In this document: in pieces, positions 43,761-54,088 of the stretch
Layout: the number at the start of each line of letters is the position of its first letter
Position numbering within the stretch: the first letter of the stretch is position 1
From: Breviolum minutum Mf 1.05b.01
Taxonomy: Eukaryota; Sar; Dinophyceae; Suessiales; Symbiodiniaceae
Reading direction: 5' to 3'
Length of the DNA: 64,000 bases
Assembly (NCBI GenBank): GCA_000507305.1
Contig: DF239394.1
Coordinates: forward strand, 1 to 64,000
The notes under the pieces: generated by a model
What the model saw: only the letters and a program-made list of their open reading frames with translations
Told to the model about the DNA's origin: nothing
The model's database searches: none
Program-made: the position numbers and the translations under genes

Positions 43761-44361
43761 GCCGTACTTTTCCATGTACATGTTCGCAGAACTAAGACTT
43801 TGGGAACCTTAAATGGATAACAGAAACTAACCAAAAACCAATCATTTCTGCTTAATGGCTTTGAGCCGGATCCCAAATATTGCCTCGAGATGACAAACTT
43901 TAGGCTTTTTATGAACATGAGTGAGTGTTGGGAGGGGTTCTCACCCTTCTAATGTATACTGTATCACTTTTTGGAATCCCACCTATAGATAAACAGATTG
44001 CATCGACTTTTATGTGCTTTGTCATGGTGGGTCCTCGCAAGACTTTGCAGGCGTCCATGAGATTGCGTACGCGCGACAATCACCAAATTGAAGCACATGT
44101 TTATCAAATGATTACAGTATGTTTTCATATGTTTTCTAAGAAACAAAGATACTGGAACAACAAAACACATAGACACAATATTCTCAAACAACAATGCCAT
44201 AGATTTTAACAGGCAACGATGTTCATTGGACAAATCCGTCCATACTCCCCATAGCTTTGCTGAAGAGATCCATGGGCATCCGCGATGCCGCCCCCGCGAG
44301 GGGCCCGGAAACCGCCACTTCCCGCTTAGCCGAAGTGGCTATGAGGAGTTATTTGTTTCAG

Positions 44362-44598
44362 GTGAATTGTAGGAAGTTGAGGATCCGAGTCAACATTTGG
44401 GATTTTGGAGATCAGAAGGATTTGAAAAGAGGTTTCGTTGAAGATTTCGTGAAGGGATACCGAAGATATATTGTGAACATGCCCAGACTCCACCAATCAA
44501 TATGTGGTTATCCCTTAACCAGTGCCTTTTTCAAGGAGTTCAGCCTAGTTGACATGGGCTGGTCAGAGAGAATACGTCAATACCTGTCAAAGGTTTAG
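44362..44598 (+). CDS. Plus-strand open frame of 78 codons
   Basis: After TTTGTTTCAG the frame reads VNCRKLRIRVNIWDFGDQKD, then GFVEDFVKGYRRYIVNMPR and SAFFKEFSLVDMGWSERIRQ, ending YLSKV and TAG. First codon positions are strongly G-rich, unlike the reverse frame. It is the best plus-strand coding candidate in a mostly minus-strand window. Unknown family. Confidence 0.45.
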   Translation: MNCRKLRIRVNIWDFGDQKDLKRGFVEDFVKGYRRYIVNMPRLHQSICGYPLTSAFFKEFSLVDMGWSERIRQYLSKV

Positions 44599-44690
44599 AC
44601 ACACCACAGATTCTGGGAAAGGAATTCCCTGGATGTTCAGCTTCCACAAAATCGCAGCCAAGTTCCTTGCATCTTGATGTCGTTGATGGT
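44592..44690 (-). CDS. Candidate exon with cysteines
   Basis: CKELGCDFVEAEHPGNSFPR, then ICGVSKPLT between GACATCAAG and G|GTATTGACG on the minus strand. It overlaps the end of the plus-strand frame at 44362-44598 by a few bases, so at most one boundary call is right. Confidence 0.35.
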
Positions 44691-44720
44691 GAGGCAGGAA
44701 GCAAATCAAGAAAAAATACA

Positions 44721-44829
44721 CTCCCTGAAACTAAGAGTTTGCCCCTGAAAATAGGCCATCCCAAAAGGAAAGGATCGCATTCCAACCATCCGTTTTCAGG
44801 TGCCTTTGCTGTTAATTTCAGGGAGGGTA
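44721..44829. mobile_element. Family D palindromic element
   Basis: CTCCCTGAAACTAAGAGTTT at the left and GCTGTTAATTTCAGGGAGGG at the right. Confidence 0.8.
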
Positions 44830-44954
44830 GTCACAAGAAATGAAGCAAAAACACAAGATTCCAAACTTGATGGGTCAAAAAACTTGGCGTTCACTGGTTG
44901 AAACAAATGTAGAGATGTAGGATCGGTGTCCTAGTAAATACGTGGTAAATATAA

Positions 44955-45060
44955 TCTGGTTGGTGGTTTCAACCCGTATGAAAAATGTTAGTCAAATTAG
45001 ATCATTTCCCCAAATAGGGGGGAACATGAAAGATAATGGTTTTTCACCACCCAAACCTGG
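44955..45060. mobile_element. Family A palindromic element
   Basis: CTGGTTGGTGGTTTCAACCC at the left with the TGAAAAATGTTAGTC core; right arm eroded. Confidence 0.65.
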
Positions 45061-45119
45061 GTGGTTGGATGGATCTTCACCACATAATACCACCCTCTCT
45101 ATGAAGGGTCGACACCTAG

Positions 45120-45262
45120 GTGTCCCCAACGTTGACTACATTCGCTGCAGAAGCAACTGCCAGGTTGACCTCGAAGGACCGGCTGGCGATGACCGGGAAC
45201 GATTCCGCGACGCGGGGACCCTTGGTTGAACCAAGGGTTACCACAAGAAGTGATCGAATTTC
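45120..45262 (-). CDS. Candidate exon, strand uncertain
   Basis: The minus frame reads IRSLLVVTLGSTKGPRVAES, then FPVIASRSFE, with a GAG|GTCAACC donor. Both plus frames are also open (GVPNVDYIRCRSNCQVDLEG in one). The GC-rich composition makes several frames look coding. Confidence 0.3.
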
Positions 45263-45271
45263 AGGGGCTTA

Positions 45272-45365
45272 CCCCATAGCATCAATGTATATTTACCTAC
45301 ATTTTCATGTTTGATTTTTATGGTTTTTCATGTAGGTAAATATACCAGTCCCATGGATGCTATGG
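45272..45365. mobile_element. Family B palindromic element
   Basis: CCCATAGCATCAATGTATAT at the left and CCCATGGATGCTATGGG at the right. Confidence 0.8.
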
Positions 45366-45886
45366 GTACTGCAAGTGACCTCCATTTGTGGTGAGGCTTA
45401 AAGGTGGTGCCTTTTGAACATGCTGGAGGTTACATTGATATGGCGAAGATGAATTGCAGGAGTGACATGCCCGAAAAAGGATCCAAGACATGTATTCTGA
45501 AGGCACGAGTAAAGTTGTTTGTGGAATCATGTCGCTCAACGACTTAAGTCACTCCCGATTCACAGTAGTGAAGTCTCCTGTAGAAAAAAACAGAACTGCA
45601 CCGGGATTGTCATGATTAGGTTAAAAAATGGTTAAAACATACATAAAAACACGCACACACAACCCACATTGTCACATGCACACAAGCATATTCTATGAGT
45701 GCAAAAAGTATACGTAAAAACAAACTATACATTACATGTATTATATTCGCAGTATGTCAACATCGTTACGCCACAAACTCCAGCAGCATCAGTAATGAGT
45801 TGATTCCAATATGTGGCAAATGACATGCGCGATTAAAAAAGCAGTAGCAAGGGTTCGTTCAATCTGTATAATTAGAGGTGTCTCAT

Positions 45887-47092
45887 CAAAATACCAGTAG
45901 TGCCCGGACAAGCCGGGGGCGGAAGTTTCAAAGAAAAAAAACTATAAGTCAAAGAAAGAATTTGCCTATAGAATGCGCGCAAGGCGACCGACCAACGCGA
46001 TGCCCAAACCATTTCTTTGCTGTTCCATGGTGGTGATGTGACCTGTTTTAATGTCACGAAGTTGCTTGCGGCGTGAGATGAAGTAATGTGCTTGGTTATG
46101 ATGTGACATGGGGTGAGCTACTGTGGTTAGTTGCGACGTGGCATGTCATGTCATGTCACTTGGTGTGCTGGTCATGTCATTTGATGCGATGTGATTGCTT
46201 GTGTTGTGTCATGTCACGTGATGCACTGCGATGTCATGTGATGTCCGCTCATGTGAAGAGCTGTCATCTGTTGTGCCCTGCAATGGGATGGAATGTTATG
46301 AGGTTAAACTGCCATTATTCTCTTAACAACTACTCTGTACTACAAAGTACTACTCCAGTACTACTCCAACACTACTCNNNNNNNNNNNNNNNNNNNNNNN
46401 NNNNNNNNNNNNNNNNNNNNNNNNNNNNNNNNNNNNNNNNNNNNNNNNNNNNNNNNNNNNNNNNNNNNNNNNNNNNNNNNNNNNNNNNNNNNNNNNNNNN
46501 NNNNNNNNNNNNNNNNNNNNNNNNNNNNNNNNNNNNNNNNNNNNNNNNNNNNNNNNNNNNNNNNNNNNNNNNNNNNNNNNNNNNNNNNNNNNNNNNNNNN
46601 NNNNNNNNNNNNNNNNNNNNNNNNNNNNNNNNNNNNNNNNNNNNNNNNNNNNNNNNNNNNNNNNNNNNNNNNNNNNNNNNNNNNNNNNNNNNNNNNNNNN
46701 NNNNNNNNNNNNNNNNNNNNNNNNNNNNNNNNNNNNNNNNNNNNNNNNNNNNNNNNNNNNNNNNNNNNNNNNNNNNNNNNNNNNNNNNNNNNNNNNNNNN
46801 NNNNNNNNNNNNNNNNNNNNNNNNNNNNNNNNNNNNNNNNNNNNNNNNNNNNNNNNNNNNNNNNNNNNNNNNNNNNNNNNNNNNNNNNNNNNNNNNNNNN
46901 NNNNNNNNNNNNNNNNNNNNNNNNNNNNNNNNNNNNNNNNNNNNNNNNNNNNNNNNNNNNNNAGGACTACTACTACTAGGACTACCACTGCCACGACTAC
47001 TACTGCTACGACTACTACTGCTAGGACTACTATTCCTGTCAGGCTACCCAAAAGTTCGTATATCGGAAGTTTGCCACTAAACTTCCTTTGAT
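45887..47092. repeat. Large dispersed repeat, copy 2 (mostly gap)
   Basis: Same left end (CCAGTAGTGCCCGGACAAG), same GCAAGGCGACCGACCA segment and same right end as 22045-23664. Bases 46378-46962 are undetermined, almost certainly because the CTA microsatellite could not be assembled. Confidence 0.8.
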
Positions 47093-47175
47093 AATCATAG
47101 CAATCCTCCCATTTCATTGATTCTGGTACCTAAGAAGAACCATGACCTCCATTTTCATAAAACCAATATGATACT

Positions 47176-47275
47176 AGTTGGTGGTTTCAACCCATTTGAA
47201 AAATGTTAGTCAAAATGGGAATCTTCCCCAAATAAAGGGGTGGACATAAAAACATATTTGAAACGACCACCTAGT
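47176..47275. mobile_element. Family A palindromic element
   Basis: CTAGTTGGTGGTTTCAACCC at the left and TTTGAAACGACCACCTAG at the right. Confidence 0.8.
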
Positions 47276-47289
47276 ATAACATTCATTTT

Positions 47290-47480
47290 CAGGTCTTTGT
47301 TAAAAACACAGGAACTTTTGCCGGGGAACAAATTACATTGTCGCCTTCATCAGACTGTTTTGTGGGTTTCCCGGACATGCTCGTTTTCGACCACACAAGG
47401 CGCATTCGATGAGCGTTTTAGGAGTAGCAGCCTGGGGAGAACACCAAAGCTGCTGAAGATGGTCTGGTTGGGGTTTTGTT
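47290..47480. CDS. Candidate exon(s), strand unresolved
   Basis: Plus: after TTTTCAG, VFVKNTGTFAGEQITLSPSS then DCFVGFPDMLVFDHT. Minus: IDPDQLLLTKPQPDHLQQLW then KTLIECALCGRKRACPGN. Both look protein-like, and the sequence alone does not settle the strand. Confidence 0.3.
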
Positions 47481-47975
47481 AGGAGTAACTGGTCAGGATC
47501 AATGGTGTATTTCATTATACCTGGCCGACTTATCATACCTTCAATGCATAAAATATACATTAATAGGTTAACTATATTGATCTCGTTACTTGACATGTAT
47601 CCAATTCCAGAGACACCCGAGCAATTACAAATCAAGTCATGTCTTCCCAAGTGCATCCGGACACCGAAACATCCGATGCAGTGATGTTAGGAGGATTCGA
47701 AGAAAAGCCATAGTCGAATTTAGCTGAAATGAAAGGCATCGGCGAAAATACATACCCCGAAAAATGACCATGAAACCAGAAAATTCCCCCTTGGAAAAAG
47801 GAGAAACATCCTACAAAAAAACACCAGTTTTTGGGTTTCGTGTTAGTTTTTTGGGGGTGTACTTCTGGTCGATACCAAAAAGTCGCTCAAAAACATGATT
47901 TTCAACGTAAAAACGTTACCCATGGCATCTGAGAAGATGACAAACCCGAAGAGAGAAATAAATCTTCTAACATCC

Positions 47976-47978
<3 letters not shown>

Positions 47979-48019
<41 letters not shown>
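47979..48019. repeat. (ATC)n microsatellite
   Basis: About thirteen CAT/ATC units; the poly-Asp frame is an artefact. Confidence 0.95.
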
Positions 48020-48021
<2 letters not shown>

Positions 48022-48550
48022 GCATTTATTCAATGGATTTTCCGTTTTTTTTGGGTGTGTAGCTTGAAATATTTCAGCAGCATCTGCTCTTTTACATACA
48101 CTCCCTGGAACTATAACAGCAAAAGCCCCCTGGAAAAATGGTGCTTGGTTTTGGTGATGCTTTCCTTTCGGGTTTTCGGCTTCAGACTTGTGCTTTCACA
48201 CCAGTTTCAAGAGAAACACATCGATGCGACCGAAAAAAAACATCCGCTTCAACCAATTCTTTTGACAAAAAGTGCACCGACCTTTTTTCCGAAGGCATTT
48301 TTTTGTTCACACATACGACGAAGACCTACTGCTTGAAGATTCTTCTCCACTGGCAGGGGTTGGCCGCGTGAACCACCCTGAAAAAACATCTTAAAACTTT
48401 GATATTGCTCTAGTTTCGGGATTCCCACCCCCAACATGATGATGTCCAAGTTTGGAATTATGCGGATTCTGACAGGGGTCGGTTTCTTCCTGCTGGAAAA
48501 GCTTTGCGCACCACCAGTAGTTTGCAATTTTCCAAAAACTCACATAGAAC

Positions 48551-48676
48551 CTGATGGTGATTAGCCAAAACCTGTGCTTGCATGGTAGATAAATTGCTGC
48601 TTTTCTTGAAGTTCACATCATTTTCCACTGAACCATGTGAGTCTTCCAAACCTTTTATAAATGGAAGTGCTACATC
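48551..48676 (-). CDS. Exon of an unidentified gene
   Basis: 42 codons from GATTTCAAG to CAG|GTTCTATG, phase 0 at both ends. Reads DVALPFIKGLEDSHGSVEND, then VNFKKSSNLSTMQAQVLANH. Predicted soluble. Function unknown. Confidence 0.6.
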
Positions 48677-49164
48677 CTTGAAATCAAAGATCAAAACTTG
48701 AAAAAAATGGATCCCTACAAAACGTCATATTTTTGAAGGGAAAATGGTGGTACCTTTGGGATATATCCCCTTTTAAAGGGCTACTTGGGGGGTTTAAACA
48801 GCTAGGGTCCCATCCCGAAAGGGATCCCAAAGGTGTTTTTCTACCGAGATGCTGCAGCTGTCACAGTGCGAGGTTTTTCCGCTCCTTGATTTTCAAGGTG
48901 GGGAGGTTTGTTAGCAAAATCATAGGATTCTTAAGGCGGGGTGGTGATTCCCCGAATCTTCCCTAATGTTCCCTAAGGTTCCCCAATCTTTTCTAGGAAT
49001 CCTTAGGTTTCCCCAGCTACCCCCTCCCCTTGAACAGCCCCCCCCCTTAAGACCCCTACAACAAAAAGGTTTGAGTTTCCAGCTTGGAGAAATGGATATA
49101 ATTTAAAGTGATAGAAATGGCATTAGACATATATATATATATATTTATATTACATATTTAATCA

Positions 49165-49259
49165 TACCTGGATCTTCCAAGTGTGGAACATTTGCGCCTT
49201 TGCACCAGAAAAACCTACCTAAAGGCAACACATTTTGCATATTTGGGAGATCCAGGTAT
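49165..49259. mobile_element. Family I palindromic element
   Basis: TACCTGGATCTTCCAAGTG at the left and TTTGGGAGATCCAGGTA at the right. Confidence 0.8.
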
Positions 49260-49330
49260 ATATATATATATTATTATTCATTCTATGGGATGAAAATAAA
49301 CACATATGAATAAAACCATCCACCTAAATA

Positions 49331-49406
49331 CTGTTGATGGTTCAGGAATCCCAAACAACCACCTTGGATGTATAAAACCCTGGAAATAGTGGGATAAACC
49401 TAGTAA
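49331..49406. mobile_element. Half copy of a family C element
   Basis: ACTGTTGATGGTTCAGGAATC and TGTATAAAACCCTGG match the left half of family C; no right arm. Confidence 0.6.
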
Positions 49407-49586
49407 TTATTTGACTGTTTAAATTTCTCATTTTGCGGGGATTCAGATGTCTTCCAAAAGGTGCAGTGTGAATTTTTGTCAATACGGATCCTCCTAATCT
49501 CCCATCAGAACAATAGAAAATAGCAATCCCCTACATAAACAACCTACATTCATCTGCGCAATTTCTTATAAATCCTTAGGTGATAC

Positions 49587-49704
49587 TGTTGAAGGCTGAA
49601 ATCCGGCGATCACCATCTAAGGTTGGTAGCTTTTTCCCATTATTTACAGTTTTTTTTTTGATGCATTCCAGGTGGTGCAGGATTTCTGAACCATCAACAG
49701 TACT
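49587..49704. mobile_element. Family C palindromic element
   Basis: TACTGTTGAAGGCTGAAATC at the left and GATTTCTGAACCATCAACAG at the right. Confidence 0.8.
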
Positions 49705-49912
49705 ATTGCGACAAATTTTTGGCATCACCCAAAATCAAGCCCTCTTCTTCCTGAAAAAATCCTACTTCCCTTCAACTGAAAAGTAAAGAAAACTGGCACA
49801 ATAATATGATGGATTTGAAACAACTTGCCCAGGTTTTTCTAGATGACATGGTGATTTCAAATATCAACCGTGATTTCATTTCACTACCTTTTCGCATTCA
49901 AAAAAAACAAAC

Positions 49913-49979
49913 TCCCGCACTGGCGGGCCTCGTGCGGCACCTCTTGCACGTGATGGTGTCACCTATTGCAGCAACGTTG
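49913..49979 (-). CDS. Candidate exon
   Basis: One base plus 22 codons (NVAAIGDTITCKRCRTRPAS then AG) from GTACCAAG to GGA|GTTTGTTT. CKRC could be half of a metal site. Function unknown. Confidence 0.4.
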
Positions 49980-50050
49980 CTTGGTACGTGAAAATACCAT
50001 GATCGTTTGATGAAGCAAATATCAAGCATAGCTTTTTATGAGGATTTTTG

Positions 50051-50150
50051 ACCCTCCAGGGAACTAACATATCCTACCTGGGGAAGTTCGGAAAATCATT
50101 GGATTCAAAAGTACCTTTTGGAGGGTGACATGTTAGTTCCCTGGAGGGTA
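50051..50150. mobile_element. Family H palindromic element
   Basis: CCCTCCAGGGAACTAACATA at the left and ATGTTAGTTCCCTGGAGGGT at the right; almost perfect 20-bp arms. Confidence 0.85.
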
Positions 50151-50258
50151 CTTCTATGAAAGATTTGTCTCAAGAAACATCGGGATTGGAGATTCGTTTA
50201 ATTTCTTTTTCTACCTTCAAATTGAAGTAGTCAAGTGATCATCCAGGTAGCCCGCAAC

Positions 50259-50357
50259 CAGCATGTTGATCCCAGAAATTGGTGGCTGGAATACGGAATG
50301 GGACACATTACACACAAATCGAATGACCCTTAATCCCAATTCAATTCGAAAGAAGTG
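50259..50357 (-). CDS. Exon of an unidentified gene
   Basis: 33 codons from TCGGGTCAG to CTG|GTTGCGG. Reads HFFRIELGLRVIRFVCNVSH, then SVFQPPISGINML. Phase 0, matching the exon at 50469-50643. The donor is uncertain because the frame stays open to 50217. Confidence 0.5.
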
Positions 50358-50468
50358 CTGACCCGAAAAAGGAAGGGAAGAAATCAAAAAAAATACCCCA
50401 TTGAACTCGCAACTCGAAGATCGTTCATCTTTGGGTGTAGTCAACATGAAATGCTGCTATCAAACAAC

Positions 50469-50643
50469 CCGTGCATGTACCTCCACCACTGAAGGCCTGA
50501 CCCTCTCTACCGAATCGTCGAATCCCTGCTTGACCTGCCTGATGAAAATGGTCAACAATATCATCTCAGCAATTGGGGATGAAACATACAAACTCACAAG
50601 CTGTTCAATTGCACAGAAATCATCAAACATCAGGTGAAGTACC
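50469..50643 (-). CDS. Exon with an element-derived acceptor
   Basis: One base plus 58 codons from ACTGGAG (end of a family H-like element) to CGG|GTTGTTTG. Reads VLHLMFDDFCAIEQLVSLYV, then SSPIAEMILLTIFIRQVKQG and FDDSVERVRPSVVEVHAR. A moderately hydrophobic helix precedes an acidic stretch. An internal GTC donor after IRQ is an alternative. Function unknown. Confidence 0.5.
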
Positions 50644-50765
50644 CTCCAGTAAACTTAACATAGCAATGTAAATTCTCCCTATTTTCAGTATATCGAAACA
50701 TGTCTTCAAAAGGTCCATTTTCCAGCCGTTTCGCGACGTTAGGTTGTAACCTTACCGGAGGTGTT
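50644..50765. mobile_element. Degenerate family H-like element
   Basis: CCCTCCAGTAAACTTAACAT at the left and TTAGGTTGTAACCTTACC at the right. Confidence 0.5.
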
Positions 50766-50986
50766 TTTTCTCCTAGATCTCAAAGTTCACCAGGCAGCAA
50801 AACGTTTTTGGGAATTTCAGGTCCCACCCAAAAAAAAACCACCTTTGAAAGTTGAACAAAGGAATTCTTCCAAAAAAAAATGGGACCATTTTAAAGGAGA
50901 ATTTCAAAAGGTTTTTTCTACGAGCTCCATTTTCAAATGAAAAAAATGAATTGAAAGGCATAGAAAACAAACACATACAGTCATAC

Positions 50987-51115
50987 AGAAATATCAGCTT
51001 TCATCTGCAAATTTTTCGGGGCTGCCTTGATTCTTTTTTTGGGCATTGAATCCATCACCACGACTCGTTGATTCCAAGGCACTCCAATTCCAGGCTCGCA
51101 CACAGAGGATTGACC
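50987..51115 (-). CDS. Exon of an unidentified gene
   Basis: 43 codons from CCGGCTGAG to TCT|GTATGACTG. Reads GQSSVCEPGIGVPWNQRVVV, then MDSMPKKRIKAAPKNLQMKA. Phase 0 at both ends. Function unknown. Confidence 0.55.
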
Positions 51116-51185
51116 CTCAGCCGGAGGTGAAGGTTGAATCAAAAAACACCCAGGATGTGAGGGGAGCATTCCATGTTGTTAATTA

Positions 51186-51306
51186 ACAGTTGATGGTTCA
51201 GAAATCCCAAGGCCAACCACCCAACATGCATTAAAAAAACCTTGCAAATAATGGGGAATTTTTTTTCATATCAACTGCTTAGCCGGATTTCTTTCATCAA
51301 CAGTAG
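51186..51306. mobile_element. Family C palindromic element
   Basis: ACAGTTGATGGTTCAGAAATC at the left and GATTTCTTTCATCAACAGTA at the right. It begins five bases from the donor of the exon at 51311-51392. Confidence 0.75.
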
Positions 51307-51310
51307 GAAC

Positions 51311-51392
51311 CTGAATAAGTGTTTGGTTAAAGTGTGTGTCATTCTCATCCCTGTCTCATCTGTCTCTTCATTAAGAAAACGATATTCACTAC
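51311..51392 (-). CDS. Exon of an unidentified gene
   Basis: Two bases, 26 codons and two bases from AAATCAG to AG|GTTCCTAC. Reads SEYRFLNEETDETGMRMTHT, then LTKHLF. It joins 51479-51585 in phase (T|GT = Cys). Confidence 0.6.
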
Positions 51393-51478
51393 CTGATTTT
51401 CTTGTTGACTTCCAGTATAGTTCAATGTTTAGAGTTTGATCCACAATGGTTGTTTTCACCAGACTTTACGAGCCTCGC

Positions 51479-51585
51479 ACATCTTTTTGTGGCCATGGAC
51501 ACATTCGACACATTGAAGCTGAGCTACATCGTGGATTTCCGGCTCAATTGCCGTGAAGAGACTGCGACTCCCAAGATTGGGTGTT
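51479..51585 (-). CDS. Exon with paired cysteines, GC donor
   Basis: One base, 35 codons and one base from TTTAATAG to T|GCGAGGCTC. Reads TPNLGSRSLFTAIEPEIHDV, then AQLQCVECVHGHKKM. CVEC...H..H..C could bind zinc. The GC donor is required to join the next exon in frame; a GTC donor nearby would break the frame. Confidence 0.5.
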
Positions 51586-51654
51586 CTATTAAAGATTGTT
51601 TAGATACACATGTTTCTTCTTCAAAAACAACAGGTAAAATGGAAATGCAAGCAT

Positions 51655-51763
51655 ACTGTTGGCGGAATAAATCCTGCACCATCTGGGATGTAAAAAACCT
51701 TGTAAATAACGGGATGAACTACCAAACCTCAACTGGTTAGCCGGATTTCTGAACCATCAAGAG
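51655..51763. mobile_element. Family C palindromic element
   Basis: TACTGTTGGCGGAATAAATC at the left and GATTTCTGAACCATCAAGAG at the right. Confidence 0.75.
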
Positions 51764-51807
51764 TATGGCAAGCAAAGATGTGGCCGGGTGTTTGCTTACA
51801 AATTTAC

Positions 51808-51851
51808 CATGCAAATCCGTGCATAGAAAACCCAACCGCTGTACCACTGAC
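51808..51851 (-). CDS. Exon of an unidentified gene
   Basis: One base, 14 codons and one base (SVVQRLGFLCTDLH) from TTTTTCAG to G|GTAAATT. Joins 51874-51936 in phase (TT|G = Leu). Confidence 0.6.
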
Positions 51852-51873
51852 CTGAAAAACGCCAAAACGTCAC

Positions 51874-51936
51874 AACATTTCCGTGGAGTCCTTTCCACTC
51901 AGTACGATGAAAAGGTCATCCGCACTCCAGAGCTCC
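51874..51936 (-). CDS. Exon of an unidentified gene
   Basis: One base, 20 codons and two bases (ELWSADDLFIVLSGKDSTEM) from TTTTTTTGTAG to TT|GTGACG. The spliced product with the next exon continues LSVVQRLGFLCTDLH. Function unknown. Confidence 0.6.
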
Positions 51937-52372
51937 CTACAAAAAAAACAATGCGAAACTTGGTTTATTTTGACTTGTTAGAATATACACAGCTTGCACA
52001 TATGTCATATGTCTATCGCACGTATACCGAAAAAGCGCATCTGTATACTGTATATATTACATGTATTGTTGATTATGCTGTACATCTGTAAATATGTATA
52101 TATATATCTTGTATACAGAGACTTACTTAGCCAAAGGGCCATGAAATGAAAGTTTAAACTTTGTTTTCCCTATATTAAACTTTGGGGGATGCTATTGGCT
52201 GAGTGAGTATAGATATATATATATAGATAATATATACACTTATCTATACTGTGTATATATATATATATATCCTGTACATATTAGAGTTGATCTACCAATC
52301 GCAGGATGTGGGCTGTGGCCCTGATATTGAGGGCACCCAGTCATTTCGGCCATCGGCCATCTTTTGGGCTGG

Positions 52373-52480
52373 GATCCGTGTATGGTATATTGTAAGGTAT
52401 ATCTACCTACATGAAAAACCCATAAAAATCAACCATGAAAATGTAGGTAAATATACCACCTCGTCCCATGGATCCCTATG
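52373..52480. mobile_element. Family B palindromic element
   Basis: GATCCGTGTATGGTATATTG at the left and GTCCCATGGATCC at the right. Confidence 0.75.
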
Positions 52481-52792
52481 GGTATGGGAATTTCTTTGTG
52501 TATAAAAACGCATTTCAAATCACCTCTGAGGAAAAAAACACATCTCATTCGTGGCTTTCTTTTCCAAGTGGTGACATGGAAATTCTGCACATACCTCTTC
52601 CCTTCCTTACCTCACCCCACCCAGTGTGGCCAGTAGCATTGACGTAGCAAAGAAGGAACGTTAACACCATCCTCTTCCCTTACTAAGCCTTACCAACCGC
52701 ATGGGTGTTGTAGGATCGTGTTTTACGCTGTTTTCTTGGAGGCCTTCACAATCTTCCATCCTTCTGTGTAGCTTTAAGATGCTGAACAAACT

Positions 52793-52905
52793 GGTTGGTG
52801 GTTTTCTCCACCCATCTGAAAAAATATGCTACCGTCAAAATGGGTTCATCTTCCCCAAGTTTAGGGGTGAAAATAAAACATATATGAACAAAAAAAATAC
52901 CACCT
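52793..52905. mobile_element. Family A palindromic element
   Basis: CTGGTTGGTGGTTTTCTCC at the left and AAAAAATACCACCTTAC at the right with the family core. Confidence 0.65.
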
Positions 52906-52912
52906 TACTTAC

Positions 52913-53039
52913 GATAACTGCCTCAATTCCGGGAGCAAATGAAGTCGGAGGCTCCCGCCATTTTGACGTCTCCACAAAAAGCCGCCCATGAAAATCATGA
53001 GGGTTGACATGAGACCCATCATTGCTGACAGGGTTGACC
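52913..53039 (-). CDS. Exon of a large unidentified gene, canonical GTAAGT donor
   Basis: One base plus 42 codons from GAATCATAG to ATC|GTAAGTAAG. Reads VNPVSNDGSHVNPHDFHGRL, then FVETSKWREPPTSFAPGIEA and VI. Joins 53360-53404 in phase (TG|G = Trp). Function unknown. Confidence 0.7.
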
Positions 53040-53359
53040 CTATGATTCGGGCCTCAGTAGTGCTTCAGATATAAAGTGAGCAGTATTTCAATCTGTTCTT
53101 AGATGATTATACACTACTATATATTATATTCTGTTTTGTTGGTTGGTTAAGAGGGACCCTGATAATGGCCTATTGTATTTTAATTCATATGTAACACCCT
53201 GCATAATACCGTAGAAATCAAACAACGAAAGTGATCAAACTGCTCAAATCAAACAGGACAGGAATGTGGCATGCTGCCACGTGGTCGCTGGCCACATGCG
53301 GGGTGTGCTTCAAGCCACACCTGTTCGCTACAGGTGGCCAGTAGCCGGCAACCACTCAC

Positions 53360-53404
53360 CATGTCACATCATGCTGTCGCTCCACGCAGTCCCAGCAGAA
53401 AATC
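53360..53404 (-). CDS. Exon of a large unidentified gene
   Basis: One base, 14 codons and two bases (IFCWDCVERQHDVT) from CTCCCTGTCAG to TG|GTGAGTGG, a canonical donor. Phase agrees on both sides. Confidence 0.7.
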
Positions 53405-53545
53405 CTGACAGGGAGGAACCTAACCGCAAGATTCAATCACGAAAACCCAAACAACAAAAGCAAGATATAACAAGATTACAACGATTTCGTTCTGAGAGAA
53501 ACTCTCTGAATGGCAATCTGCAAAGACAAAGTGTCATCATTGTAC

Positions 53546-53599
53546 ATCCAAGATAGGTCTCTTAAGTGAAATGAAGAAACGTCTGTCTTGAATTCTAGC
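53546..53599 (-). CDS. Exon of a large unidentified gene
   Basis: One base, 17 codons and two bases (LEFKTDVSSFHLRDLSW) from CATTTAAG to AT|GTACAATG. Phase agrees with 53360-53404 (AT|G = Met). Confidence 0.6.
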
Positions 53600-53635
53600 C
53601 TTAAATGTCGCAAAACATATTTCAAGAAGTATACT

Positions 53636-53753
53636 TGGATGTCCCAGGAAGTTAGTAAATGGTTAGTCAATGGGTTATAACCCCAATGTATCCCATTTAC
53701 GAGTAGATTATGACCCATTTACCAACCATTTACCAACTTCCTGGACATCCAAG
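53636..53753. mobile_element. Family J palindromic element in an intron
   Basis: TGGATGTCCCAGGAAGTTAG at the left and CAACTTCCTGGACATCCAAG at the right; the best preserved copy. Confidence 0.85.
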
Positions 53754-53863
53754 TAGACTTGTTGGCCTATTTTGAGATGGACCCAGATCATGGCTTTAAC
53801 CTTGTGGTTCATCGGTCCCACATGCGATGTGAAGCATCAACCCAGATTGGAAACTATCCGAAC

Positions 53864-53888
53864 GCATGAAAAAGTCTCAAAGTCGTTT
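53864..53888 (-). CDS. 25-nt micro-exon
   Basis: Two bases, seven codons and two bases (TTLRLFH) between TTCTTTCAG and GC|GTTCGG. Phase agrees exactly with 53987-54088 and 53546-53599, giving ETLK-TTLRLFH-ALEFK. The short length makes it less certain. Confidence 0.5.
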
Positions 53889-53986
53889 CTGAAAGAACCA
53901 CCAAGTGATGTCATTCTGGCACTACTACCGGTAAAACATAGATATTTAAAACGTTTTTTTTGGTTACCTTCATTGTTTGAAACTAC

Positions 53987-54088
53987 TCAGTGTCTCCCGA
54001 CTCAAGCGACTCAAGTGTTCGCCTCTGGAGAGGTATGCCTGCGGGACATCGGGGGTGGAGGGGTCCCCACGACATGCAACGACCGTCC
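53987..54088 (-). CDS. Exon of a large unidentified gene
   Basis: Two bases, 33 codons and one base from ATCATCAG to A|GTAGTTTC. Reads TVVACRGDPSTPDVPQAYLS, then RGEHLSRLSRETL. Phase agrees with 54529-54610 (G|GG = Gly). Confidence 0.65.

Noticed and set aside
46088..47117. The longest open frames in the window (330 and 255 codons)
   Set aside because: Most of each is the run of undetermined bases; no real sequence supports them.
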